From contig CP016269.1 of NCBI GenBank assembly GCA_001880285.1, positions 2,490,501 to 2,554,500 on the forward strand: 64,000 nt of DNA, in the 5' to 3' direction. The stretch's first letter is position 1. Each line of letters starts with the position of its first letter. This DNA is from Flavobacteriaceae bacterium UJ101 (GTDB taxonomy: Bacteria > Bacteroidota > Bacteroidia > Flavobacteriales > UJ101). A program made the translations under genes and the position numbers. Positions 52,950 to 61,098 of this stretch are shown piece after piece. The notes under the pieces are model-generated. The model had not been told where the DNA came from, ran no database searches, and saw only the letters and a list, made by a program, of their open reading frames with translations.

Positions 52950-54965
52950 ATGAACAAAAACCATAAACAGATGAAAAGACTGTTTTGTATAGTTTTTCTT
53001 TTAATAGGTATTGTGTTTACCTTCTCTCAAGAAAAAACAGATTCAATTACAGAGTTAGAGAGTGTTATGATTATAAGAGCTTTACCCAAAGAGCATCAAG
53101 CCTATAATAAATCATTAGCAACTTTAGATGAATATTTAAATGGGACACAAAATGTCTCTATGATAAAAAGAGGTGCTTATGCTTGGGAAGCATCAATGAA
53201 TGGGATGACTTCTGAACGAATCAATACAACGATAGATGGGATGCATATTTACGGAGCTTGTACTGATAAAATGGATCCGGTTACCTCTTATGTGGATATT
53301 TCAAATCTAGAGAAAATTGATTTGAATTCTGGACAAGGAGGTGCTCAATATGGGCATACTTTAGGTGGAGGAATAAATATGGGGCTGCGTAAAGGGAGTT
53401 TTAATGATATAGGATTACAATCTAAAATTGATTTAGGTTACGAAACGAATGGAGCAGGAAAAATAGGTGGTTTTGAAACCAATTATAGTACAAACAAATT
53501 TTATTTAAATATGGATGGAATTGTTCGTGATTATGAAGATTATAAAGCAGGAAATGGAGAAAAAGTAGAGTATACTCAATTCACAAAGTATAATGCTTCA
53601 ACAAATTTAGGTTATCTATTAAATGAAAAGCAAACTTTAGAAGGATTATTTATTTTAGATTATGCAAAAGATGTAGGATATCCTGCTTTACCTATGGATG
53701 TCTCAAAAGCAAGTGCCTTAATTGGTGGGATAACGTATACGTATAAAGATATTAGTGAAAGACTAAAAAAGTGGGAAACAAAAGTCTATTTAAATTCGAT
53801 TACACATGTTATGGATGATACAACTCGACCCATTGAAACATTGGCAATGCATATGGATATGCCCGGTTGGAGTGATACATATGGAATGTATTCTGAATTA
53901 CATGTTAAAGAAAACAAACATCATATTACAGCTAATTTTAATGCTTATTATAATAAATCATTAGCAGAAATGACTATGTATCCTGTTGATACAAATGAAG
54001 CTTTAATGTTTTTAGAAACATGGCCTGATGTACGAACGTTATATACAGGTTTCTTTGTAAAAGATGAATTTAATTTAAAGGATAATCAATCCAAGATCAT
54101 TTTAAATGCAAATATCGCGAATCAATCTAACCATATAAAAAGTAATGATGGACTGAATACGTTGAAAGTTTTTTATCCTACTATTTCAGATTCTCAAAAT
54201 CGATTTTTAATTAGTGGTTTTGCTCAATATAAAACATTGAATAGAAAAATAAATTGGAATACATCTATAGGTTATGGAGAAAGAGTACCTTCTGTAAGTG
54301 AAGGGTATGGGATTTACTTATTCAACAGTTTTGATGGTTATGAATATATTGGAAACCCCAATTTGAAAAAAGAAAAGTCATTAGAATATACGTTAGGGCT
54401 TAATTATTCAAAAAAGAAATATCAAATAGATTTTGAAACGAATGGTTTTTATATCAAAGATTATATTTTAGGTAGAACAGCTGATTTATTACCTATTATG
54501 GTGAATTCAAATGGAGTTAAAATGTATGAGAACTTAGATTATGCCTATATATTAAATACGAATGTGAAAATAAAGTATAAAATCACTTCTAAAATTGATT
54601 TTATTAATTCTTTTATGTACAGTTATGCCAATGACAATAATAAAAATCCATTACCATTAATCCGTCCTTTCACATGGCGATCTATTTTACAGTATAGCCA
54701 TAATCGATTTGAAGTTAGGAGTGATATGGAACTAGCCGCAAAACAATCACGGTATGATCGTGATTTTGGAGAAGATGAAACACCAGGATATGTAATTTTC
54801 AATCTTTCAGGTAAATATAGGTTTCATTTAGGTGAATATAGTTTGAAAACAAGCCTTGGAGTTGAAAATATTTTAGATAAAAATTATTCAACCTATTCAG
54901 ATTGGAATAATATTCCTCGAAAAGGGAGAAGCTTTTTTATCAATATAAGTTACATTATTAAGTAA
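52950..54965 (+). CDS. TonB-dependent receptor of the OprC/NosA copper type
   Basis: 671 residues (a start at 52971 is equally possible). Signal peptide (KRLFCIVFLLIGIVFTFSQ), plug domain from about 35, then a 22-strand-type barrel ending in an aromatic residue-rich last strand (SFFINISYIIK). The plug has IYGACTDKMDP with C104 and M108 (C-x3-M). In the barrel THVMDD gives H286-x-M288. OprC of Pseudomonas binds copper by C-x3-M and H-x-M about 180 residues apart, as I recall; here the gap is 182. NosA, the equivalent in Pseudomonas stutzeri, supplies copper for NosZ. Adjacent to the nos genes. Confidence 0.85.
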   Translation: MNKNHKQMKRLFCIVFLLIGIVFTFSQEKTDSITELESVMIIRALPKEHQAYNKSLATLDEYLNGTQNVSMIKRGAYAWEASMNGMTSERINTTIDGMHIYGACTDKMDPVTSYVDISNLEKIDLNSGQGGAQYGHTLGGGINMGLRKGSFNDIGLQSKIDLGYETNGAGKIGGFETNYSTNKFYLNMDGIVRDYEDYKAGNGEKVEYTQFTKYNASTNLGYLLNEKQTLEGLFILDYAKDVGYPALPMDVSKASALIGGITYTYKDISERLKKWETKVYLNSITHVMDDTTRPIETLAMHMDMPGWSDTYGMYSELHVKENKHHITANFNAYYNKSLAEMTMYPVDTNEALMFLETWPDVRTLYTGFFVKDEFNLKDNQSKIILNANIANQSNHIKSNDGLNTLKVFYPTISDSQNRFLISGFAQYKTLNRKINWNTSIGYGERVPSVSEGYGIYLFNSFDGYEYIGNPNLKKEKSLEYTLGLNYSKKKYQIDFETNGFYIKDYILGRTADLLPIMVNSNGVKMYENLDYAYILNTNVKIKYKITSKIDFINSFMYSYANDNNKNPLPLIRPFTWRSILQYSHNRFEVRSDMELAAKQSRYDRDFGEDETPGYVIFNLSGKYRFHLGEYSLKTSLGVENILDKNYSTYSDWNNIPRKGRSFFINISYIIK

Positions 54966-54969
54966 ATCC

Positions 54970-55392
54970 TTAAATTTTAATAATTCCATCAAGATTATCA
55001 ATTACATATTGAATGGTTTGTTCTTTGAACTTTTTTTCAAGCCCTCTTTTTAAGATAGAATATTTGTCATGTAAAGGACAAGGATTTCGATCAGAACAAT
55101 CATATAGATCAAGTACACATTTGTTGAAGATATCGTCACCTTCTAATACAATTACAATATCAAAAATTGTTTTTTGTAAATTTTCTTCATTCATATAAAA
55201 ACCACCTCCAGGTCCTTTAGAAGAAGAAACAATTTTTTTTTGAGATAGTTGTTGAAGTATTTTTTTTAAAAAAGGTTCAGGAATATCAAGAGCTTTAGCT
55301 ATGTCATTTGCTTTGAATCTCTTATGCCCGGTTCTTTCTTTTGCTATATAGAAAATGGCCCTTATACCATATTTAGTCATTCGTGTAAACAT
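54970..55392 (-). CDS. Rrf2-family regulator with three cysteines (NsrR/IscR-like)
   Basis: 140 residues. Winged helix at the N-terminus (MTKYGIRAIFYIAKE, then FKANDIAKALDIPEPFLKKILQQLS) and the Rrf2 motif SSSKGPGGGFYM (56-67). C92, C99 and C105 (C-x6-C-x5-C) sit where NsrR and IscR ligate an Fe-S cluster. An NO- or oxygen-sensitive repressor of the nos genes fits both sequence and place. Convergent with the receptor (4-base gap), divergent from the cytochrome gene, with a perfect inverted repeat between. Confidence 0.88.
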   Translation of the reverse strand: MFTRMTKYGIRAIFYIAKERTGHKRFKANDIAKALDIPEPFLKKILQQLSQKKIVSSSKGPGGGFYMNEENLQKTIFDIVIVLEGDDIFNKCVLDLYDCSDRNPCPLHDKYSILKRGLEKKFKEQTIQYVIDNLDGIIKI

Positions 55393-55396
55393 AATA

Positions 55397-55404
55397 CGAA
55401 TATA
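55397..55404 (-). promoter_or_regulatory. -7 box of the Rrf2 regulator gene
   Basis: Minus-strand TATATTCG, one base off TAnnTTTG. A TTG 17 bases upstream lies inside the left arm of the inverted repeat at 55421, so the regulator probably also controls itself. Confidence 0.4.
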
Positions 55405-55420
55405 AATAATTTAAAAATAA

Positions 55421-55464
55421 ACAAGAATAAAAGATAAAAATATCTTTTATTCTTGTTATATTTG
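55421..55464 (+). promoter_or_regulatory. nos operator and promoter: perfect 16-bp inverted repeat plus -7 box
   Basis: ACAAGAATAAAAGATA (55421-55436), spacer AAAA, and its exact complement (55441-55456) are followed at once by TATATTTG (55457-55464), a perfect TAnnTTTG box. The centre AAGAT...ATCTT recalls the NsrR site core. The repeat fills the place of the -33 element, so bound Rrf2 would block polymerase. ATG of the cytochrome gene is at 55508. Confidence 0.75.
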
Positions 55465-55507
55465 TATGGGTAAAAATCTATAAAAATAAAAAGATAAATA
55501 TTTTAGG

Positions 55508-55972
55508 ATGAAAAAAGTAATTTTAATACTTAGTGTATTAGCTTTCGTTGCCTGCGGAGGGGACAAAAAGGAAAGTAAAGAAAAAGAATCTTCTAAAACA
55601 GAAAAAGCAGAGAAGAAAACAGAAGGTGGAAGAAAAAAGAACAGTAAAGGAATAGGACCTGTTACTGAATTAAAACTTCCAGAAACAATTGATGAGAGTA
55701 TGGCTGCGGAAGGGAAAAAAGTTTTTGACGCAAAGTGTACAGCTTGTCATAAACCTGACAAAAAATATATTGGTCCAGCACCTAAGGGTGTTACAAAAAG
55801 AAGATCCCCAGAGTGGATAATGAATATGATTTTAAATCCAGAGGAAATGCTTGAAAAGGATCCTATTGCAAAACAACTTTATCGAGATAATAATGGAGCT
55901 GTAATGGCAAATCAAGATTTAACAAAAGAGGAAGCCAGACAAGTATTAGAGTATTTTAGAACACTTGAATAA
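55508..55972 (+). CDS. c-type cytochrome lipoprotein, probable electron donor to NosZ
   Basis: 154 residues. Lipoprotein signal with Cys16 (LAFVACGGD), a Lys/Glu-rich linker (18-48), then a class I cytochrome c domain with heme motif C77-T-A-C80-H81 and likely axial M134 in GAVMANQDL. Anchored on the periplasmic side of the inner or outer membrane. Clade II nos clusters usually carry one or two such cytochromes (NosC). First gene after the nos promoter, 109 bases before nosZ with no terminator between. Confidence 0.88.
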   Translation: MKKVILILSVLAFVACGGDKKESKEKESSKTEKAEKKTEGGRKKNSKGIGPVTELKLPETIDESMAAEGKKVFDAKCTACHKPDKKYIGPAPKGVTKRRSPEWIMNMILNPEEMLEKDPIAKQLYRDNNGAVMANQDLTKEEARQVLEYFRTLE

Positions 55973-56081
55973 ATAAAAAAACAATTTCCATAATAAGATC
56001 ATGTTAATAACCTTAATACAAAATAATATAAATATTGTGGGATTGTTTTAGTGGTAACAAATAGTACAAAAACTTTAAAAG

Positions 56082-58052
56082 ATGAAACAATTATTAGCTA
56101 AACTATTGGTACTTTCCACTACCGTCGCACTATTAGTAAGCTGTGGTAGTAAGGATAATGTTGCTCCTAGAGGGACAGATAATGTCGTCTCAGATGCAGC
56201 ATCAAAGACGTATGTAAAGCCTGGAGAATATGATGAGTTTTATGCATTTCTTTCAGGAGGATTTAGTGGGCAACTATCGGTATATGGATTACCTTCTGGT
56301 AGATTGCTAAAAGTGATACCAACATTTTCTGTTGATCCAGAAAAAGGATATGGATTTAACGAAGAGACCAAACCAATGCTAGAGACATCAGTAGGGTTTG
56401 TACCTTGGGATGATGCCCATCACCCTGAATTATCACAGACAAACGGTGAAACTGACGGACGATGGATTTTTATCAATGGAAATAATACACCTCGTATCGC
56501 TCGAATAGATTTAGGGACATTTGAAACAACAGAAATTATTGAAATTCCTAATAGTGGAGGTAATCATAGCTCGCCTTTTACAACAGAAAATACAGAGTAT
56601 GTTGTAGCAGGAACTCGTTTTTCTGTACCTATTCCTCAAGAAGATATTGCAATTTCTGAATACAAAGGGAAATTTAAAGGAGCTTTATCTTTTATTAGCG
56701 TAGATAAAGATTCTGGAGATATGGGACTAGCTTTTCAAGTTCTAATGCCTGGTTTTGATTATGACTTAGCCCATTCAGGAAAAGGGAAATCACATGGTTG
56801 GACTTTCTTTACCACTTATAATACTGAAGAAAGTAATACCTTGATGGAAGTAGGAGCTTCTCAAAATGATAAAGACTTTATAGCAGCCATTAATTGGAAA
56901 AAAGCAGAAGAATATATTGCGCAAGGAAAATTTAAAGAAGTTCCTGCAAATTATGTGAATAACGAATATAGTGATGAAACACATTCTGCTGTGACTAAAA
57001 GGTTAAATAAGGTAAAAGTGTTGGATCCGGTAGAGTGTCCAGGATTGGTTTATTTTTTACCAACTCCTAAATCACCTCATGGAGTTGATGTAGATCCATC
57101 GGGTGAATATATTGTTGGAAATGGTAAGTTATCAGCCGATTTAACAGTTCATTCTTTTACAAAAGTATTAGATGCCATTGAAAATAAGAAATTTGAAGGA
57201 GAAGCTTATGGAATTCCTGTTCTTAAAATGGAGGATATATTAGCAGGTATTGTAAAAGAACCAGGGTTAGGTCCTTTACACACTGAGTTTGATGGAAGAG
57301 GAAATGCTTATACGACTTTCTTTATTTCTTCTGAAGTAGTAAAATGGAAATTAGGAACTTGGGAAGTTATAGACAGACAACCAACCTATTATTCAGTAGG
57401 ACATTTAATGATTCCAGGAGGTGATAGTGCCAAACCAGATGGTAAATATTTAGTTGCGATGAATAAAATTACAAAAGATCGTTATTTACCAACAGGTCCT
57501 GAAATGAATCATTCAGCTCAATTATATGATATTTCGGGAGAGAAAATGAAGCTTTTATTAGATTTTCCAACAATTGGAGAACCTCATTATGCACAAGGGA
57601 TTGCAGCTAGTAAAATTAAATCAAAAAAGATTTATAAACTAGAGGAAAATAAACATCCTTATGTTGCGAAAACAGAAGCAGATGCGAAAGTAGTACGCGA
57701 AGGAAAAGATGTACATGTATATATGACTTCTATTCGTAGTCACTTTGCCCCGGATAATATTGAAGGGATAAAAGTAGGTGATAATGTCTATTTTCACGTA
57801 ACCAACTTAGAACAAGATTGGGATGTTCCTCATGGTTTTGCTGTTATGAAAGCAAGAAATGCTGAATTATTAATTATGCCTGGACAAACAGAAACACTCC
57901 TTTGGAGACCTCAAGAACCAGGTATTTATCCTATGTATTGTACGGATTTTTGTTCTGCATTACATCAAGAAATGCAAGGATATGTACGTGTTTCTCCTGC
58001 AGGGAGTAATACGGAATTGAAATGGTCAGTAGGAGAAGTAGACGAAGAATAA
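56082..58052 (+). CDS. nosZ: Nitrous-oxide reductase, clade II (Sec-type)
   Basis: 656 residues. Reduces N2O to N2. The signal has no twin arginine and ends in a lipobox L18-V-S-C21, so this is the Sec-dependent clade II form and probably lipid-anchored. CuZ ligands: H113, H114 (DDAHHPE), H162, H333 (SPHGVD), H400 (GPLHTEF), H441 and H502 (EPHYAQ). CuA ligands in the C-terminal cupredoxin domain: H584 (DVPHGF), C620, C624, H628 and M631. All are present. Spacing between successive His fits known NosZ except for a 20-odd residue insert typical of clade II. Confidence 0.97.
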   Translation: MKQLLAKLLVLSTTVALLVSCGSKDNVAPRGTDNVVSDAASKTYVKPGEYDEFYAFLSGGFSGQLSVYGLPSGRLLKVIPTFSVDPEKGYGFNEETKPMLETSVGFVPWDDAHHPELSQTNGETDGRWIFINGNNTPRIARIDLGTFETTEIIEIPNSGGNHSSPFTTENTEYVVAGTRFSVPIPQEDIAISEYKGKFKGALSFISVDKDSGDMGLAFQVLMPGFDYDLAHSGKGKSHGWTFFTTYNTEESNTLMEVGASQNDKDFIAAINWKKAEEYIAQGKFKEVPANYVNNEYSDETHSAVTKRLNKVKVLDPVECPGLVYFLPTPKSPHGVDVDPSGEYIVGNGKLSADLTVHSFTKVLDAIENKKFEGEAYGIPVLKMEDILAGIVKEPGLGPLHTEFDGRGNAYTTFFISSEVVKWKLGTWEVIDRQPTYYSVGHLMIPGGDSAKPDGKYLVAMNKITKDRYLPTGPEMNHSAQLYDISGEKMKLLLDFPTIGEPHYAQGIAASKIKSKKIYKLEENKHPYVAKTEADAKVVREGKDVHVYMTSIRSHFAPDNIEGIKVGDNVYFHVTNLEQDWDVPHGFAVMKARNAELLIMPGQTETLLWRPQEPGIYPMYCTDFCSALHQEMQGYVRVSPAGSNTELKWSVGEVDEE

Positions 58053-58074
58053 TTACTTTTAGGTTTATATATGG

Positions 58075-58118
58075 CTAAAGCTACTACTGATTTTTATTGG
58101 AAGTAGCTTTAGTTTTTT
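58075..58118 (+). terminator. Hairpin terminator within the nos cluster
   Basis: Perfect 11-bp stem CTAAAGCTACT / AGTAGCTTTAG, 16-base loop, six T, 23 bases after nosZ. It should cut transcription before the accessory genes, so nosZ would be expressed above them, or a second promoter serves 58160 onward. Confidence 0.8.
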
Positions 58119-58159
58119 AATTTAAAAAGATTGTCCCATACGATAAAATAAGTATACAG

Positions 58160-58735
58160 ATGAGAAAAGATAAAATAGTATTTATTGTAGGTGTTTTATT
58201 ATTATTAGGATTGTTTGTATTTCCTTTGTGGAATATAACATTAGAAGCACCACAATATCCCGATTCATTAGGAATGGATATTTGGATTACAAAAATTACC
58301 GATCATAATCCTAATGATATCAAAAATATCAATTTGATGAATCATTATGTAGGAATGGCTGATATACAATTGGATATGATTGAATTTACTATTTTTCCAA
58401 TCGTAATCAGTGCGATGATTGTTTTAGGTATAATCATAGGATTTACAGGAAACAAAAAACTTTATTTAACGTGGTTTATTGTCATGATTCTTTTAGGTAT
58501 TGCAGGAATGTATGATTTTTATTTATGGGAATATGAATATGGGCATAATTTAAATCCACATGCTGCTATAAAAATACCAGGACAAGCCTATCAACCTCCT
58601 TTGATTGGATCAAAAAGGATTCTTAATTTTAATGCTACGTCATTGCCTGCTATAGGAGCTTATTTGATGACTTTAGGATTGGTGTTAACTTGTATAGCTA
58701 CATTTTTACCCATTAAAAAGAAAATAGAAAAATGA
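58160..58735 (+). CDS. Four-helix membrane protein of Bacteroidota nos clusters, function unknown
   Basis: 191 residues with four membrane helices (about 7-25, 76-95, 103-121 and 164-184). Between helix 1 and 2 a periplasmic loop has MNHYVGMADI; between 3 and 4 lies HNLNPHAAIKIPGQAYQPPLIG. Two His and several Met residues face the periplasm. Its place between nosZ and nosL matches the membrane gene called nosB in some clade II clusters, but I cannot show homology. It could help copper insertion or electron transfer. Overlaps nosL by ATGA. Confidence 0.75.
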   Translation: MRKDKIVFIVGVLLLLGLFVFPLWNITLEAPQYPDSLGMDIWITKITDHNPNDIKNINLMNHYVGMADIQLDMIEFTIFPIVISAMIVLGIIIGFTGNKKLYLTWFIVMILLGIAGMYDFYLWEYEYGHNLNPHAAIKIPGQAYQPPLIGSKRILNFNATSLPAIGAYLMTLGLVLTCIATFLPIKKKIEK

Positions 58736-59157
58736 AAAGGATAATTTGGATCTTGATAATAAGTTGCGTGATATTATCATGCAATAAAAAGCCAAGAGAT
58801 ATAGAATATGGAAGTGATGAATGTTATTATTGTTCCATGAAAATTGTTGAAAAAAAATTTGGAGCTCAAATGGTGACAGAAAAAGGGAAGATACAAATGT
58901 ATGATTCTGCTGAATGTTTAATTAAAGATGTATTAAACCATCCGGATAAAAAATATTCATTTTTAAAAGCTACGAACTATTTAACCGATGAATGGATCGA
59001 TGCAGAGCATGCATACTTTTTAATTAGTAAAAATATTCCGAGTCCCATGGGGGCTAATTTATCAGCATATGATTCTAAAAAAGAAGTAGAGGATATGCAG
59101 AAAAAAAATGAAGGAGAAGTCTTTAACTGGAGTGAAATCAAAGTGTATTTTGAATAG
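58732..59157 (+). CDS. nosL: Copper chaperone NosL
   Basis: 141 residues. Lipoprotein signal with Cys17 (VILSCNKK). The NosL domain has C31-YY-C34-S-M36 (the C-x2-C-x-M metal motif), FGAQMVTEKGKIQMYDSAEC, DAEHAYFL and SPMGANLSAYDS. NosL delivers Cu(I) to apo-NosZ in the periplasm together with NosDFY. Start overlaps the previous gene as ATGA and its end overlaps nosD. Confidence 0.95.
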   Translation: MKRIIWILIISCVILSCNKKPRDIEYGSDECYYCSMKIVEKKFGAQMVTEKGKIQMYDSAECLIKDVLNHPDKKYSFLKATNYLTDEWIDAEHAYFLISKNIPSPMGANLSAYDSKKEVEDMQKKNEGEVFNWSEIKVYFE

Positions 59158-60397
59158 TCATAAGTTAATACTAATGGTAGGATATTTCTTTTTTTGTCTT
59201 TTTATTGAGGCAAAAACAATAGAGATTTGTCCTAACTGCAAAAATAAAGATGTTAAAAAGATTATTGAAAATGCCAATAGTTTTGACACTATTTTTATAA
59301 AAGTAGGAATTTACCCAACTGAAAATATAAAAATTAATAAACCAATTACTATTATAGGTGAACGAGGAGCTACTTTAGATGGAAAAGTGGAAAATGAAAT
59401 TTTTACCATTAAAGCCGATAGTGTATCGATTATAAATATGACGTTACAAAATGCTGGAAGAAGTAATTTAAAAGATTTAGCTGCAATTCACATTGAAAAA
59501 GGGAAGCATTTCCTAATCAAAGATAATTTTATTTATGATAACTATTTTGGAATTATAGTAAATAAAGGGAAAAAAGGTTTTATAGAAAATAATGTAGTAC
59601 GAGGATATGGAGGAGAACATGAGTTTAGTATTGGAAATGCTATTCATTTATGGTATTGTAAAGATATAGTCATAAGAAATAATGAAGTGAGTTTTCATCG
59701 TGATGGTATTTATTTTGAATTTGTAGATCATGCGATTATAGAAGAAAATAACAGTCATGATAACATTCGTTATGGTTTACATTTTATGTTTTCGAACCAT
59801 GATACTTATTCTCATAATAGATTTACAAAAAATGGAGCAGGAGTAGCAGTCATGTTTTCAAAATTTATCAAAATGTACTACAATACATTTGAACATAATT
59901 GGGGCTCGAGTTCGTACGGTTTACTGCTAAAAGAAATCAATGATAGTGAAATTAAAAACAATATTTTCTTTGAAAATACAACAGGAATTCAAACAGAAGG
60001 AGCTAATCGGATTAGTTATATAGAAAATACATTTGAAAAAAATGGGTTTGCTATGCGAGTGCGAGGAGCTAGTATAGATAACAAAATCATTCGAAATAAT
60101 TTTATATCCAATACATTTGATATGGCTTTTAATGGACGATTTGAAAGCAATAGTATTAACGGTAATTATTGGAGTGACTATACAGGTTATGATTTAAATC
60201 GTGATGGAATAGGCGATATCCCTTTTCATCCTGTTAAGTTATTTAGTTTTGTAACAGGAGAAGTACCCGAATCCATTATATTGATACGAAGTTTATTTGT
60301 TGATATTTTAAATTATTCTGAAAAAGTAGCACCGGTTATTACACCTAAAGAAGTAGCCGATCATAACCCTTCAATGATGAAGATTCTATGGAAATAA
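59108..60397 (+). CDS. nosD: NosD, right-handed beta-helix maturation protein
   Basis: 429 residues if the ATG at 59108 is used, which overlaps nosL by 50 bases. A TTG at 59150 or ATG at 59174 would give tighter signal peptides (hydrophobic part LILMVGYFFFCLF). The body is a CASH/NosD beta-helix: repeated short strands such as FIYDNYFGIIVNKGKKGFIENN, GIYFEFVDHAIIEENN and GLHFMFSNHDTYSHNRF. The C-terminal NGNYWSDYTGYDLNRDGIGD is the NosD signature. With NosF and NosY it drives copper-cluster assembly in NosZ. ATG overlap with nosF of 10 bases. Confidence 0.93.
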   Translation: MKEKSLTGVKSKCILNSHKLILMVGYFFFCLFIEAKTIEICPNCKNKDVKKIIENANSFDTIFIKVGIYPTENIKINKPITIIGERGATLDGKVENEIFTIKADSVSIINMTLQNAGRSNLKDLAAIHIEKGKHFLIKDNFIYDNYFGIIVNKGKKGFIENNVVRGYGGEHEFSIGNAIHLWYCKDIVIRNNEVSFHRDGIYFEFVDHAIIEENNSHDNIRYGLHFMFSNHDTYSHNRFTKNGAGVAVMFSKFIKMYYNTFEHNWGSSSYGLLLKEINDSEIKNNIFFENTTGIQTEGANRISYIENTFEKNGFAMRVRGASIDNKIIRNNFISNTFDMAFNGRFESNSINGNYWSDYTGYDLNRDGIGDIPFHPVKLFSFVTGEVPESIILIRSLFVDILNYSEKVAPVITPKEVADHNPSMMKILWK

Positions 60398-61098
60398 TAA
60401 TTGAAAAATTACAAAAAAAATACGCTAAGAAAGAAGTCTTAAAAGATATTAATATTACGATTGATAATAAAGGTGTCTACGCTATATTAGGACCTAATGG
60501 GTCGGGGAAAACAACATTATTGAAGAGTATTTTAGGTTTAGTAACGCCACAAAAAGGAAATATTACCTTAAATCAAAAGACCATTTTAAATGATTGGAAA
60601 TATCGTAAACACGTAGCGTATTTGCCACAAATAGCCCACTTTCCTGAGCAGTTGAAAGTAAGTGAATTATTTAAATTGATAGAATCACTTCGTAAAGAAA
60701 AAGGCATTCATTTAGATACATTAATTGAGAAGTTTGAAATGCAATCTTTTTTAAATCAAAGAGTGAATACACTTTCAGGAGGGATGAAACAAAAAGTGAA
60801 TATTGTTTCAGGTTTAATGTTTGAGACCCCTATTATCATTTTAGATGAACCAACAACAGGTTTAGATCCTTTAACTGTTTCTACTTTGAAAGAAATCATT
60901 TTTGAAGAGAAGAAAAAAGGGAAGACCATTCTTTTAACCTCTCATATCATGAGTTTTGTGGAAGAAGTTTCAGATGAATTAATTTTTTTGTTAGAAGGGA
61001 AAGTTCATGTATATTCTAATATTAGTCAGTTGATTAAACAATATCAAAAAGAAAATTTAGAACAAACCTTAGCTCAAATACTAAAAGATTATGAATAA
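60388..61098 (+). CDS. nosF: NosF, ABC transporter ATPase
   Basis: 236 residues. Walker A GPNGSGKTT (35-43), signature LSGGMKQ, Walker B IIILDEPTTGLD, H-loop LLTSHIMS. It powers NosY in the NosDFY complex, which hands copper or sulfur to NosZ assembly in the periplasm. Overlaps nosD by 10 and nosY by 8 bases, so expression is coupled. Confidence 0.94.
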   Translation: MEIIIEKLQKKYAKKEVLKDINITIDNKGVYAILGPNGSGKTTLLKSILGLVTPQKGNITLNQKTILNDWKYRKHVAYLPQIAHFPEQLKVSELFKLIESLRKEKGIHLDTLIEKFEMQSFLNQRVNTLSGGMKQKVNIVSGLMFETPIIILDEPTTGLDPLTVSTLKEIIFEEKKKGKTILLTSHIMSFVEEVSDELIFLLEGKVHVYSNISQLIKQYQKENLEQTLAQILKDYE

